Source: Xanthostigma xanthostigma
Lineage: Eukaryota > Arthropoda > Insecta > Raphidioptera > Raphidiidae
Length of the DNA: 64,000 nucleotides
Assembly (NCBI GenBank): GCA_963575645.1
Contig: OY754472.1
Span: 4,588,001 to 4,652,000 of the forward strand
Reading direction: 5' to 3'
Shown in pieces: positions 1 through 11,895 of this stretch. Numbering within the stretch: position 1 is the stretch's first letter; the number at the start of each line of letters is the position of its first letter. Below the pieces are notes generated by a model that saw only the letters and a program-made list of their open reading frames with translations, was not told the DNA's origin and searched no databases. The position numbers and the translations under genes are program-made.

Positions 1-409
1 CTAATCACTGAAAAAAATACAAATAATAAAAAAGAAATATAGAAAATAAGCGCTATTTTCGAATTTTCAAAACGCATCGTGACGTAAGAGTATATATCAA
101 CAACAGTTTTCATGACGACTGTGTCGTCTCACAGTAAGATTATGTCAGTATTTAGAGAAAACAACAAATAAACTCCATTTAGAACATTGACAATTTGACA
201 TCAAGGTTGGCATGCATCGTATATCATGACGTCACATAAGCCCGCGAACATGGCCGATTGTTTAAACTGTCTATTTTTGAATGTGAAATTTAATATTTTT
301 TTTCTTATGATAATATTACATTTTTAAATGATTATCAATTTTTTTCCGTATTATGGTTGACTAAATAATCTATTAAAAATATAAAAAAAATCATGCATAT
401 GACCTATTG
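1..409. repeat. Repeat family copy 1 (uninterrupted), continues left of window
   Basis: Nearly identical to 15295-15951 apart from a 245-bp insertion there. Ends at 409 with TGCATATGACCTATTG, which is the inverted terminus of the second copy. It lacks any coding frame. It serves as the empty site for 15464-15708. Confidence 0.85.
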
Positions 410-1690
410 TATCACCTATGTCCTACAGCATGAACATTCAGTTCTCTCCATTCATATACCTACCCGAGTCGAAATGCACGTTCTAAAATAAACCTTAAGA
501 GCCTGAACATTTAGTATTTCCAGGGTGAAATTAGTACTTTCTGTATCGGTTAATAATAATATATGTAATAATACTAGAATACTAAAATCATGTATGATTT
601 CCTGTTACGACTGTTGCAGCGATGCATTCCCGGCGTCCAATTGGCAATTCAGCACCATATAAGAAACTATCTATTAATACATATTCTTGATAGATTTTGT
701 AAAAAGCAAACGAAAAATGTTGATTTCTATTCATAATAATGCACTATAAATTTTACAATTCAATTTTAAGAATTGTTTCTTTTAATGTGTTCTTTAAAAG
801 TCAAAAACGCTGTTCGCCATGTTGGATTCCGGCGTAACGTCACTTCGTCTATAAACTAGCTATATATTTATGTTGTGCTGTGTGTTATTTTGGAGTTCTT
901 TCAAGTTATTATCACGTTTATAGACTTCTATCCCGTATTTTATTGATTTCGCATCATGGAAGACGGTTTCGTAAAAGAAGAAAATACTAATCTATACCAA
1001 GGATAAATACGTTTAATAAATCAATAAAGTTACTTTCACTGGTAACGTAATAATCAAAGCAATCTTAAATATAAAGTGCTACTATGGTTACTACAGTGCA
1101 CTATCGTTATTATTTACAATCATAGCGACGTCACGAGCCGTTTTCGCGCAAAAATTCTTAATTATAAATTTTTATGGCACTATTGGGTTATAAAATAAAA
1201 CAAAATTGTAGTGTTTCTTTATCACTTTAGGATCTATTTAAAACACTTTTCAAAAAACGGTGTAATAGCTCAACGGGACACGTTCATAATGAGACCATTT
1301 CACTTTACCGTGTTTAAAAATTATCACATGTCTCTTTCTGAGACAGCTTTTGTTTAAAATGTTGTTTAGGAAGTAGCGTTCAACGTTACAGATGAGAACG
1401 CTTTTCAATATTATCGAGTTAGATGTTCAACAACTATCACGAACATATCCTGCAGCATGCATTTCCGGTTCAACGCAACCTTAATGAGTTTCAGATGAAA
1501 ATAGATTGAAATCCTGTCACGTTAAAAAAATAAAGTACATGCATGTTCAGCGTTATTAAATTCGTATACAGAATTTCTCAAAGCAATCATTTTCTAACAA
1601 AATTCAACTCGCTTTATTTTTCTTATCTATTATTATTAAAATGTATACTTTTTTCGTTTAAAAGTAATGAACATGACTGCAAAAGTGTAG
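410..1690. other. Intergenic, nothing recognised
   Basis: AT-rich sequence with no exon, RNA gene or clear repeat boundary that I can support on either strand. Confidence 0.5.
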
Positions 1691-1830
1691 GCTTTCACGG
1701 CCGGTGTTGATCCAAATCTTCTTGGTTTCCGGGCTTGTATGCCGTGGTCCATTGGTATTTCTACTTGACGTTTCGTCTACAACTGCGGTAGACATTATTA
1801 AAGGCGATGTGGTAGCGGGCGAAGTGTCCT
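1691..1830 (-). repeat. Retroelement-end-like fragment with a decayed hammerhead-like core
   Basis: Read on the minus strand it contains stem GTCTAC...GTAGAC followed directly by GAAACGTC, the same stem II-GAAA-ACGT order as the other hammerhead-like motifs here. The CTGANGA box, however, is replaced by an A/T-rich sequence. Probably the end of a dispersed retroelement. Confidence 0.35.
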
Positions 1831-2610
1831 TCTTGACTGCTCACAGGTAAGTGTGTCGACAAGTGCGGTACTTCCGTCTTTTATGGTCAGCGTGCTCGTG
1901 TTCTCTACTCGGTCGTAGTATGCTCTTCTGTGGTTGGTCGTACAGTGCACAGTGCTGGTGTCCAGGTTTTACTTTGATTCAAACCTTCAAACATTAATCG
2001 CTGTTTAAATGCAAACGATTGAGACAAGAAAATTACTTATAGACCAAAACGTCACTCTTGAATGTGACGAAACCACTGTTTTTTGTTCTTCATCTCGAGT
2101 ACTCAATTTCAAGTTGAAATTAATTATACAGCAAAATTAATGTTGGGTTAAGGTTTAATAAAATCGCATATTGTTGAGCCACTTAAGCCTCTAATCTAAA
2201 CTAAAAGATGAAAATAATAGACTGGGTGGTGTATACTTTTTTTATGCTTTCACACTGCAAGCAAATTATAACGTTTCCATGTCCAATCTAACTTCAAAAA
2301 CATAATAAAACAAATTAATAATTTTATAAACTTTCAAAAGGTTTATTTTCTACATTAACATGAGCTGTTTTGAATGTAATAAGTCAAATTGTGTAAATCA
2401 AAAAGAGATAATTGTATAGTATATGAAGAAAAATGATTCCTCATTAGGCAAACATTTTTTTTATTTTGATGTCATAAATAAAAAAAATCTCTGCTTTATG
2501 AGGAATTAATTCTCTTCACTAACTTAATTAAGGTTTGCAAGAAGTTGTATTTTTGTTGATTGATTTTGATTTTATAATTTGTTGTTCATTTCATTACATT
2601 TCTCGAAGTA
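1831..2610. other. Intergenic, nothing recognised
   Basis: AT-rich, no supported gene or repeat boundary. Confidence 0.4.
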
Positions 2611-3324
2611 ATTGCACATACCGCTAAACTAGCGGTATGTGCTTTATTATCGCTTTGTGCGTCAGAGCTGACTTTCGTTCATATAAGAAGTTATATCTAA
2701 GTTAATTTCACACGAAATCCATTCAAATTGAAGCTTTTTGAAAAGAGGAGATTCTAATCTATAAAATAGAACCATTTTTAAATCAATTTGAGTTCATAAA
2801 TACTATTAAAATTGTAATTGAAAATCACAAACAGCAGTTGTCGGTTGGTCTGTACGTATGTACGTACGTATGTACGTACGTCACGACTCTACAGATCGCA
2901 ATTTTGGTCGGATTGCCTTGGGTTATATTTTATTCACTTTGTTTACTATCAGACCAGAACCCTATTTAAATTCACTCAAATGTGTTCAGTAGTTTAATTT
3001 TTATAAACAGTTTTATTTTTTATTATTTTTGACAGCTAGGTAATAGTTTAAAACAATAGTTGGCAAAACCAAAAGTGCACATCCCGCAAGTTTTCCACTG
3101 TATGATAAAAAAATAACAATTAAAAAATATTTTTAATAAATTTAAAAAGATTTAAAAATTTAAAGAAATAAATAATTAAAAATTGAAAAAATATTTTTTT
3201 TAAGTTTGCAAAAATAAAAAAAATTAAGAACTATACATAATATAATATATAATTAATATCAAGTGGAATAAAATAAAACAAAATAAAAAGAAAAAAAAAG
3301 AAAAAAAAAAGAAAAAAATCAATG

Positions 3325-3398
3325 ATATCGTAAGGAATCGAACCCAGGACCTTGCCCTTGGGGATCCAACGGCATAACCATTACACCACGGCTGCCTA
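3325..3398 (-). repeat. tRNA-derived SINE head (in B)
   Basis: Minus-strand sequence with a GGCAGCCGTGG...AATGGTTATGCC A-box region and the B box GGGTTCGATTCC. No clean cloverleaf closure and no CCA context; followed by a long T/A-rich tail. A SINE head rather than a functional tRNA gene. Confidence 0.6.
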
Positions 3399-3992
3399 AT
3401 ACGTGTAGTGGTGTTATCACGGTATACAAGTGTAGCACTTGTTTTATGGATTACACTATATTTGCACAATATTGTTTTTAAACTATTAGCTGTCAAAAAT
3501 AATAAAAAATAAAACTGTTTATAAAAATTAAACTACTGAACACATTTTAGTGAATTTAAATAGGGTTCTGGTCTGATAGTAAACAAAGTGAATAAAATAT
3601 AACCCAAGGCAATCCGACCAAAATTGCGATCTGTAGAGTCGTGACGTACGTACATACGTACATACGTACAGACCAACCGACAACTGCTGTTTGTGATTTT
3701 CAATTACAATTTTAATAGTATTTATGAACTCAAATTGATTTAAAAATGGTTCTATTTTATAGATTAGAATCTCCTCTTTTCAAAAAGCTTCAATTTGAAT
3801 GGATTTCGTGTGAAATTAACTTAGATATAACTTCTTATATGAACGAAAGTCAGCTCTGACGCACAAAGCGATAATAAAGCACATACCGCTAGTTTAGCGG
3901 TATGTGCAATATAATAATTGCTGGTAAATATAGTGTAATCCATAAAACAAGTGCTACACTTGTATACCGTGATAACACCACTAGACGTATTA

Positions 3993-4066
3993 GGCAGCCG
4001 TGGCGCAATGGTTATGCCGTCGGATCCCCAAGGGCAAGGTCCTGGGTTCGAATCCTTACGATATCA
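3993..4066 (+). repeat. tRNA-derived SINE head (in B')
   Basis: Inverted partner of 3325-3398: A box TGGCGCAATGG and B box GGTTCGAATCC match the RNA polymerase III internal promoter consensus. Followed by TTTTTTCTTTTT and an A/T-rich tail. Acceptor and anticodon stems are imperfect, so not called a tRNA gene. Confidence 0.6.
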
Positions 4067-4324
4067 TTGATTTTTTTCTTTTTTTTTTCTTTTTATTTTG
4101 TTTTATTTTATTCCACTTGATATTAATTATATATTATATTATGTATAGTTCTTAATTTTTTTTATTTTTGCAAACTTAAAAAAAAATATTTTTTCAATTT
4201 TTAATTATTTATTTCTTTAAATTTTTAAATCTTGTTAAATTTATTAAAAATATTTTTTAATTGTTATTTTTTTATCATACAGTGGAAAATTGCGGGATGT
4301 GCACTTTTGGTTTTGCCAACTATT

Positions 4325-5957
4325 TTTACATTATTTTCTGAAAACCTTAGGTGTTCGCTTCGCCAATAGGGGACTCCCCTACGTTTTTGAAATTAAAAAA
4401 TAATAATTTATAGAAAACAAAACAGCGGCAGAGAGCTCCGCTCGTTTTTTTCGTAATAAACTTTGAGGTTAAGAAAACAGTAAGTTCAAGTTAGTTATAT
4501 CTTACTATAGGTAAACAGAACAGAAGAAAGAGCGCTAATCCTATCTCATTGAGCTCTCATTCTGAACTGTACGATTGTATGAGTCGTTCATTATAACGCG
4601 TCGAAAATCCGTTTTAAGTACCTAAACTGAGTTTCTGAATAAAAAAAAACTTTGTTTGGAACTCTGACATTGTTTCTGATTTCTACATCTTTTATCTAAC
4701 TTCTACGAGTAGAACCTACAGTTATTAGCATGTTTTTTTCGATCCCTTTGGCTAATGTTTTAGCATTGGACCTAAAAAAATTCTCCCAAAATTTCAGCTT
4801 CCTAGATTAAACCTGTGAATGGCGTAAACCGAGTTTGTTTCTCATAAAATTAACATAGAAAAAACGACGTTTTTATACTTAAACAAGGATAGCTGGCAGA
4901 CATTTTTTTAAATTTTTTATAGCAGCATTTTTTAAAGAATTAAATTTCCCACAAAAAAGTCCTTAGTACTAAATCCGTGAAAACATTATTTTCAAAGATA
5001 TATTCGTTAAAACGTTCTCATAAAAATCGGATTTAATTTAATTAATCACATAAATATATCTTGTAAATAGTTGCGTTCTGTGAGCATATAGTGTTATTAT
5101 AATTGTTTAGAATTTTGTTATTTGTTTTCTATTACATTATTTTGATTTCATTGTTACAATTTGATACAGAAGTACTTTCTAGTTTATTTGTTTTGTTAAC
5201 GTTTTATTGTTGTAAATAAATATTTTCCACCACAACAAAGAGCTGTTTTGTCAGTTTTGTTACAATATAACCAATCATAACTGATGATTTAAACTGAAGA
5301 AGAGAAAAGAACGAGTTGTACAAAGATAAGATTACTTCGAATACTCGGAGCGAAGGTGCAGATAAGGAAAGCGTGGCGGACGACGTATTGTTTTATAGAC
5401 ATGAACCGCGGGATTAATGAATTGGAGGGCTCTCCGCTAATCCATTTGCTAATGGAACTGAACGATGGAACCGGGAAATGGTCGACACTGAACCGTGACG
5501 GGAATAAAAACACACAGACATGACGCAAACAATAACTATAGTTTTATATTCGATATGGACTATGGAGTCACGTAGAACACATCACGTCTTTTTCACGTAC
5601 GAATTCACTCACACTTTTTCATTATAATTATAATATGTGCAGTGGTCAGTGGCAGTGCTAATTGGGCGTTTTCATATTTTTGTGATCAGAAAAACACTAA
5701 AGAAATGTGCAGTTCGTATCCGCGTCGTATTTTTTTGTGAAAAACGTCGAGTGTTATTGCTTCCTGTATTGCATGAACCGTAGACGTTTGGGTTTTTTTT
5801 TGTTCCCTTTTCGACGCTCTCGTAGCCAGTGTTTGCACCTTAGGGTGTTCTTCCCTAAATTTAGTGGAATTTTTTCTATTCATTTAGGGCATAAGTATAT
5901 TTTTTTAGGTTAATTTTTGGGGTAAAATATTTTTACATGGCCCTAATTAAGATATTA
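4325..5957. other. Intergenic; LTR-like fragment near 5090-5238
   Basis: No gene supported. The stretch from GTGTTATTATAATTGTT to AAATAAATATTTTCCACCA resembles the 3' half of the solo LTR at 28736-29159 (including GTTAACGTTT and AAATAAATAT), suggesting a diverged LTR remnant. Confidence 0.4.
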
Positions 5958-5965
5958 AAAAATAC

Positions 5966-6308
5966 TGGAGCTGTAACAAACCGTATGTATTCGTTACTGA
6001 GTAACGGGTACATCGTCTGACTCGAAGTAACGAATCGTTACTTACAAATTCATTTCGTTACTCGCATTTGTCGTATCCATGTCAGTCCGACTCGTTTGAT
6101 GCGGTTATACGTTATATACGAACGAAGTCATATTGTATCACGTATGCGACGCGCCTCGATGCGATGGTACATGGTTGATGCTGTTAGTACATGATTGTAT
6201 GTCGTATGAAAAGTAACGAGTAACGTAACGATACGGAAGTAACGGGTACTGATTCTTTAAGTAACGAATACATACGGTACACAATTTCTCGTTACTTTTA
6301 CAGCTCTA
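5966..6308. mobile_element. hAT-type MITE with 8-bp target duplication
   Basis: 343-bp element starting TGGAGCTGTAAC and ending GTTACTTTTACAGCTCTA, flanked by AAAAATAC at 5958-5965 and 6309-6316. The body is full of GTTACTCG-type repeats in both orientations. A second, interrupted copy lies at 10017-11434. Eight-base duplications and short TIRs are typical of hAT elements. Confidence 0.8.
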
Positions 6309-6600
6309 AAAAATACTGCACAAGCGCTAGCTGATCTAAATACTGACCCAGTTTTACCGACAGTAAGAATTACATTTTTAGTTATAATTAAAGCATATTT
6401 TATTATTATTTAACATTAAATTAAAAAAATTTAGGGGAAAATATTTTGAAAACTATGTTTTTTAGGGAATTTTCATTTTAGGGTTAGAGGAAAATCAATT
6501 TTCAAAGTGTCAACACTGGTCGTATTAATACATTATAGTATCTTTCATTAGAAAACTCGGTAGGTGAAGATCGAGCCAAATCGGGATCATACGTCATCTA

Positions 6601-6946
6601 TCTATCTATATAGTCAATAAGGCTGAAGTGTTTGTTTGTTTGGTTGGTTGAACGCGCTAATCTCAGGAACTACTGGTTCGAAATGATTTTTTTTCTTTTT
6701 GGATAGCCCATTTATCGAAGAAGGCTATAGGCTATATAATATCACGCTACGACCAATAGGAGCGGAGCATCAATGAAAAATGTTGCAAAATGTAACTCAA
6801 AATTTGTCCGTCCGACAAAAACTTTTGAACGGTAACTCCGATCATAATGAAATTTGGACACAACATTCATCTGGGTAAACTAAGATGAACGTGTGTTCCC
6901 CCCATTCGTTCTTTTGCACTCGGGTGAAACCGAGCGGGACCGCTAG
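6601..6946 (+). mobile_element. Non-autonomous Helitron-like element
   Basis: Begins TCTATCTATATAGTC, contains GCGCTAATCTCAGGAACTAC and CGATCATAATGAAATTTGG, and ends with a hairpin around CGGGTGAAACCGAGCG followed by CTAG before T. TC...CTAG ends with a 3' hairpin fit Helitrons. Related copies: 23432-23586 and 44990-45326. Confidence 0.65.
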
Positions 6947-8119
6947 TATTATATATTTTAAAGCCAAAATGTTTTCATAGTAGAGTGAAAAAATTAATAG
7001 AAGTAAAAACAAACAAATGAAATGAAGGGAATATATATAGTTTCAGTGAACAGATATTCAGTTTTTTTGTCTTTCCTTTATAAATTCAGGTGTGCCAACC
7101 TATACCTATATAAAACATACTTTTTTTCTGTTTGACTGAATTCTCGAGTGGCAATGAATATAAATTTTCAGTGGCCGCTTTTATTTACTTTTGCAACCTT
7201 CGAATTATATTTCGTAGTGTAGGTTATAATAATATTATAATAACAGTGTTTTGTTTAAACTAAAACACCGTAAGTCAGACGGCGCCATTTTGAATTTAAT
7301 TTAATGTAGGGCACATGTTTTTATTATGCAAATTAAATATTAAAATGTTTATACCTATAACGACTTCAAGAAACGAGTTTTCAAGATTGAATTTTTTGTT
7401 CTACGAGCTTCTATTTTATGCGAATTCACTGTATATGCAAATTATTTTTTTTTTCAAACCGACAGACACAAATCTACAAATGAATAAATTTTTATTAAAA
7501 TCTATCGCTTAGTCTGATCGTTTTTTGTTTCTCAACCTTTTGTTAAATCCAGATTTCATTTCGGAAACAAATGGTATTCAATATTAAAGTTATTGGGTTT
7601 AGAGTTTCGCAATCCCATTGTACCCGTTTGATAGAGAGAGATAACATTCGATTCAAGATGGCTGACTGACAGAAAATGAATTTAGATAGATTGTATATTA
7701 TAGACGCTAAACAACTGTGGCAATGGACTTAATTCCTACGTGTTCTTAGTACATAGGCCAGTAAAATGACGAACTCAGTTTCCACTAATTCGAGAGTTAG
7801 AAGAACTCGGAGCAGATAAGGAAACAGTTTTGGCCCGATTTAAAAAAATAAAAATAGAAAAATTCAAATTATTAATAATTATGATGCCCTCGATCGCCTT
7901 GGACATCATGGTGCGTAATGCAAGATATCAAACTTTTGGCCCTTGTGGTATAATATACTATTTTGGGCAATTTAGGTGGAGAATTATTTTTATCGCGAAT
8001 CATTATTTCTTTTACAATATTATCAATAAAAAATATGGCTAGATCAGTATTTGAACTCTTTTTTAACAAGTTCCAGTCATCGCACGAAGGTGCAATTTTG
8101 ACATATAATGTATATAGTT
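6947..8119. other. Intergenic, nothing recognised
   Basis: AT-rich. CAAACTTTTGGCCCTTGTGG at 7928-7947 reappears inverted near 14872-14895, a shared repeat fragment. No supported gene. Confidence 0.4.
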
Positions 8120-8674
8120 ATCTTAAAAAAAAACTTCGGAGAAGTAAAAACTTCGTTCTGTGCTAAATTCAAAAACTTGAGGCGACTGAATCTTAAGATT
8201 ATAACTTAAAAAAAAAGAATTTCGAGGCAGACAAGAAATTGAAATCAAGCTCGAAATTCTGTGCGTAAGACGTCGAAAAAAAATGAATTTCGAGGCAGAC
8301 AAGGAATTGAAATCCAACCTTGAAATTCTGTGCTTATAAAAGCTACAAGAGCAACAGCAAAAAAAAATGCAAAGACGGTGTTCGCATAACTCCTTTAGTT
8401 ACCACTAAAAAAACGCCGTCTGTGCACTTTTTTTTGCTGTTGCTCTTGTAGCTTTTATAAGCACAGAATTTCAAGGTTGGATTTCAATTCCTTGTCTGCC
8501 TCGAAATTCATTTTTTTTCGACGTCTTACGCACAGAATTTCGAGCTTGATTTCAATTTCTTGTCTGCCTCGAAATTCTTTTTTTTTAAGTTATAATCTTA
8601 AGATTCAGTCGCCTCAAGTTTTTGAATTTAGCACAGAACGAAGTTTTTACTTCTCCGAAGTTTTTTTTTAAGAT
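8120..8674. repeat. 555-bp near-perfect hairpin element
   Basis: Left arm from 8120 and right arm to 8674 mirror each other about 8397, with only a short imperfect loop. As a consequence the same 64-residue frame appears on both strands. Each arm holds an internal direct repeat around GAATTTCGAGGCAGACAAG. No coding evidence; a foldback MITE. Confidence 0.9.
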
Positions 8675-8889
8675 TTCACGTCTTTTTCCAAAGTGTGAGA
8701 CATTATTTTTATTTTTCCTCCAAAATAAACATATGTGCATTTTTTATATTGTTGTATTTAAATGCAATAAAAGTGTTCATATTGTTGTATTTAAATGCAA
8801 TGAATCTCCGAAATTAGAATATGTATTGTAAAAAACAACACGATCCTTACTCCATGCAACTATGGTTTCGAGCGCGTCTCTCATGTATT

Positions 8890-8972
8890 TTGTTAAATAA
8901 GAAGTAACAATCAAAAGTCGGTTATAGAAATTGCAATAATCGACTTTTGATTTTTACTTCTCATTTAACAAA
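8890..8972. repeat. Short inverted repeat
   Basis: TTGTTAAATAAGAAGTAA and AATCAAAAGTCG are mirrored by CGACTTTTGATT and TTACTTCTCATTTAACAA, with a loop of about 20 bases. Confidence 0.75.
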
Positions 8973-10016
8973 CAGTACTACAAAAGTGCATTTATATTTT
9001 GCCGCGTAGTCCAGTGCTGCCGCGGTGCAACACCTAGTGGTGCAATCGGCTCATCACACCTCCATGCGAATACCATGACATTCAATTTGTAAATAATCCA
9101 TGTGAAGTCTATTAAAAATAAAAATGAGCTATAACAAGTCTATGCTCTGTGATACATGATTCTTTTTTATTAACCGACTAAAAACAAAAACGGAGGAGGT
9201 TCTCAAGTCGACGCGTACCTATATTTTTTTTTTTTAGTTTTTTTTTTTTTTATTTATATTCATTTGAAATATGGATATTCTTGAAGATTCCATGAAGGCA
9301 CATTTTGAAGGCATGAAAAAAAAATCAATGAACAAGGCCCACCATTAAAAATACAATTTTTTTTCATATCATTTGTAAAATACTTATTTTGCATTAAAAA
9401 AAGAAGTTTCACTTCGTAATCTTTTCACTTTTTAATTTTTGTTGCACTTTTTATGATAAATATGTTTTTTAATAAATTAATTTATTTAAATCTAACTTCA
9501 ATTATATATTTTGTTATTTTTTAATAAAAGATTTGACGAAAGTGAATTTTTCAAAAAACAAGAAAATAATAAAAATTAAAAATTAAAAAGGAAATAAAAA
9601 TATAATGAGAAAAAAATTGAGAAAATAAATTAAAACTAAAAAAACAATTAAAAACAAAAAAAAATTAAAAATTGAAAAATAAATTTTGCAATGATGCTGG
9701 CGGGAATCGAACTCAAGACCCTGTTATTATAGTTATTACTAGCCTAACGTCGTTACCGCTAGTCCACGGGCACACTTAGACTATAAGCTGTTATTGTGGT
9801 ACAGAAGTATATATGGGTGATACGAAAAATCGGTCCTATGAAAGTCACGTGGTCACAGAACTATAAAACTTGGAAACTTGCTTCATATACACGGCGTTAT
9901 ATGGGACAAAGGCAAAATCAATGTATAAGAATACGCTAGAGATTCGTTGGCATTTAGCACAGAAAAGAATCTCTAGCGAGATTCTTCGATATACCATACT
10001 TATATAACTTCGATAA
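8973..10016. other. Intergenic with SINE/LINE tails
   Basis: Contains ACGGAGGAGGTTCTCAAGTC followed by long T runs (9190-9250), a dispersed retroelement-tail motif, and a tRNA-like module at 9693-9775. No gene supported. Confidence 0.4.
9693..9775 (-). repeat. tRNA-derived SINE head with long variable arm
   Basis: Minus strand: GTGCCCGTGGACTAGCGG (A box) and GAGTTCGATTCCCGCC (B box), separated by an extra long stretch. The upstream side on the plus strand is A-rich over about 150 bases, consistent with a SINE tail. Not a convincing functional tRNA. Confidence 0.5.
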
Positions 10017-10417
10017 TAGAGCTGTAAAAGTAACGAGAAATTGTGTACCCGTATGTATTCGTTACTTAAAGAACCAGTACCCGTTACTTTCGTATCGTTA
10101 CGTTACTCGTTACTTTTCATACGACATACAATCGTGTGCTAACAGCATCAAGCATGTACCATCGCATCGAGGCGCGTCGCATACGTGATACGGTATGAAT
10201 TATAGAATAGAAATATATCTTTATTTAAAATTCCAATGGAATGTTATAGCGTCAAGTAGGTACATCAAAATTACACAAAGAACATTTGAATAAAAAATTT
10301 ATATTAATATTTAAAATCGTTAACTGAGTATAAACAACATGATTGCAATCTTTTCTTTAATTCAGACTTAAATTTAGAATATGGCAGTGCAATTAAATGT
10401 GCCGGTAGTGTGTTGTG

Positions 10418-10939
10418 ATGATACTGTTATTATTAACAGACGTGTGATTGATTTAATTGAAACATCTTACCTGTAGAAGGAGATGCATAAAACACTTCAT
10501 ATTCATCGACACCCTCCATTAAAACAAAATCATCATTATTTATTGCTACCCCACACTTTCCATCTTCATCAGAAAATATAAGTCCACAAGCTCCGCGGAA
10601 ATACGTTTTTACTAGCTCGACTTTCAGTTTATTGTTCATCACAGGTAATTTTACGGTAACATTTTCATTTTTAATTTTAACGAAATTCATTTCTAATGTT
10701 TACTTTGAAATTCTTTTATTACTTTATTTCACTATAAGCAAAACTTCAGCTGCGCTGCTCACAGAATTTGACAGTTAAAAGTCAGAGATAGCTCGATTAC
10801 CGTTCCAGGATAAGGTAGAAATCTGCATTTATCCCGCACACGGACACATGTTAACGCGTGCACGCGTGTACATGTTGGAAGTGGCAGTGTGCGGTGCCAC
10901 TACTCCACTAGTCACCAATGAGCCAACCCGGCTTCCGTA
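10418..10939 (-). mobile_element. 522-bp insert with 6-bp flank duplication, carrying the TDP-43-like exon
   Basis: GTTGTG (CACAAC on the coding strand) flanks both sides at 10412-10417 and 10940-10945. Removing the insert with one copy restores ALRIHN-TLPAHL in the retrotransposon frame. No terminal inverted repeats are visible. It contains about 250 bases of 5' flank, the exon at 10471-10690 and the start of an intron. Confidence 0.6.
10471..10690 (-). CDS. First exon of a TDP-43 N-terminal-domain-like protein, inside mobile DNA
   Basis: Minus-strand exon starting MNFVKIKNENVTVKLP and ending ...VFYASPST before a consensus donor (CTACAG/GTAAGA). Its 73 residues contain FRGACGL, which corresponds to the FPGACGL core of the TDP-43/TBPH N-terminal oligomerisation domain, and its YEVFYAS matches the terminal strand (YVVNYP). 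It is shorter and diverged, so it is not the ortholog. No RRM domains or second exon were found downstream. The exon is part of a 522-bp segment inserted in a non-LTR retrotransposon fragment with 6-bp duplicated flanks. Domain similarity is from memory; whether it is transcribed is unknown. Confidence 0.55.
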
Positions 10940-11895
10940 GTTGTGGATTCGTAGCGCCGCACACTCAGGACTATTGAAAAGTAGTGATAAGTTGCACTTA
11001 GGTAAAATGATTTTCATATTGTGACGTGTTTGATAATTATGCTTAGTACAAGAAAGAGAAAATCTGTTTTTATGCTTTTGTATATAGCACAGAGAAAAAT
11101 AAATGTATATTGAAGGAACAGTTAAAATGTGATGTTTCACAAAATACTCCTTACAACTATCTCTAGATCCAAGATTAAATGTGGTTCTAATGGCTTTTTT
11201 CTGCAGCAAAAAAATTCTATTGATTGCGGAGGAGCTACAGCCCCAAAACATGATTCTATATTTGACGTGTTGGAAGAAATATGCATAATAAGTGGTTAGG
11301 TCTAAATTAAGATCATAGCAATTCGTTCGTATAACGTATAACCGCATCAAACGAGTCGAACTGACATGGATACGACAAATGCGAGTAACGAAATGAATTT
11401 GTAAGTAACGATTCGTTACTTCGATAACAAACACTGTGACACGAGATTTTTATTTATATAGATAAATGTTCCCTCAAATTTGCACCCTTTTTACGATTTT
11501 GTGGAAATGTTTAGGGTCAAATCAATGATTTTCTTGATTAGCGACTATTTCTATGTTTGATTTACTCATAAAGAACGTTTTATGAAACACAGAATTTGTA
11601 TAATGGCTATAATATGTAATAAAGATATAATGATGTTTGAAAATGCAAATAAATTATTCACTGAATTTTTTTTTATCGTTTCAAATGACTTGTTTGAGAA
11701 AAAACTCATATACTGAATATTACAGTGCATTGAATTGAATAAATTTATGAGTTCATTCTTTTGCATATAAAAATTTTATACTTGTTATATTTGTCCCTTT
11801 GACTATTTAACTATGGACTTGCAAACCTAACTTCACACTTATTGTCAAGACTTCTAGCTGTCTTACTCGCAATCACGCATAGGTGGGTAATAAGG

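Larger units (their letters stand above)
2611..4324. repeat. Interleaved inverted-repeat element A-B-A'-B' carrying tRNA-derived modules
   Basis: Segment A (2611-3038) is the near-perfect reverse complement of A' (3487-3910), and B (3056-3463) of B' (3926-4324). The order is therefore A, B, A', B', not a simple nested palindrome. A begins with its own 23-bp palindrome around GCACATACCGC. B and B' each contain a tRNA-like A box and B box and long poly(A)/poly(T)-rich tails. No coding capacity. Confidence 0.85.
10199..11318 (-). mobile_element. 5'-truncated non-LTR (jockey-like) retrotransposon, ORF2 C-terminus and 3' UTR
   Basis: Minus-strand frames encode YYAYFFQHVKYRIMFWGCSS, LLQKKAIRTTFNLGSRDSC, HHILTVPSIYIYFSLCYIQK and FNSPECAALRIHN, then after an insertion LPAHLIALPYSKFKSELKK and SVNDFKY-stop. 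This is the post-RT C-terminal region of jockey/CR1-type ORF2. The reading frame is split by the 522-bp insert at 10418-10939. A dead 3' fragment. Confidence 0.75.
10017..11434. mobile_element. Second copy of the 5966-6308 hAT MITE, split by nested insertions
   Basis: Starts TAGAGCTGTAAAAGTAACG and matches the reverse complement of 6308 downward to about 10198; similarity resumes at about 11319 (TTCGTTCGTATAACG) and runs to 11434. The outer end opposite the start is missing. The interruption is a retrotransposon fragment. Confidence 0.8.

Noticed and set aside
1691..1830. Confident hammerhead motif
   Set aside because: Stem II, GAAA and ACGT are present, but the CTGANGA box is not recognisable; reported only as decayed.
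3993..4066. Functional tRNA gene
   Set aside because: A and B boxes are good, but the acceptor and anticodon stems do not close and the copy is embedded in an inverted SINE-like element.
8123..8671. Two identical 64-residue frames on opposite strands
   Set aside because: They are a by-product of a perfect hairpin, not conserved proteins.
10829..11434. 201-residue minus-strand frame as an intact gene
   Set aside because: Only the middle is retrotransposon ORF2; both ends read through a hAT MITE and an unrelated insert, so it is a composite.
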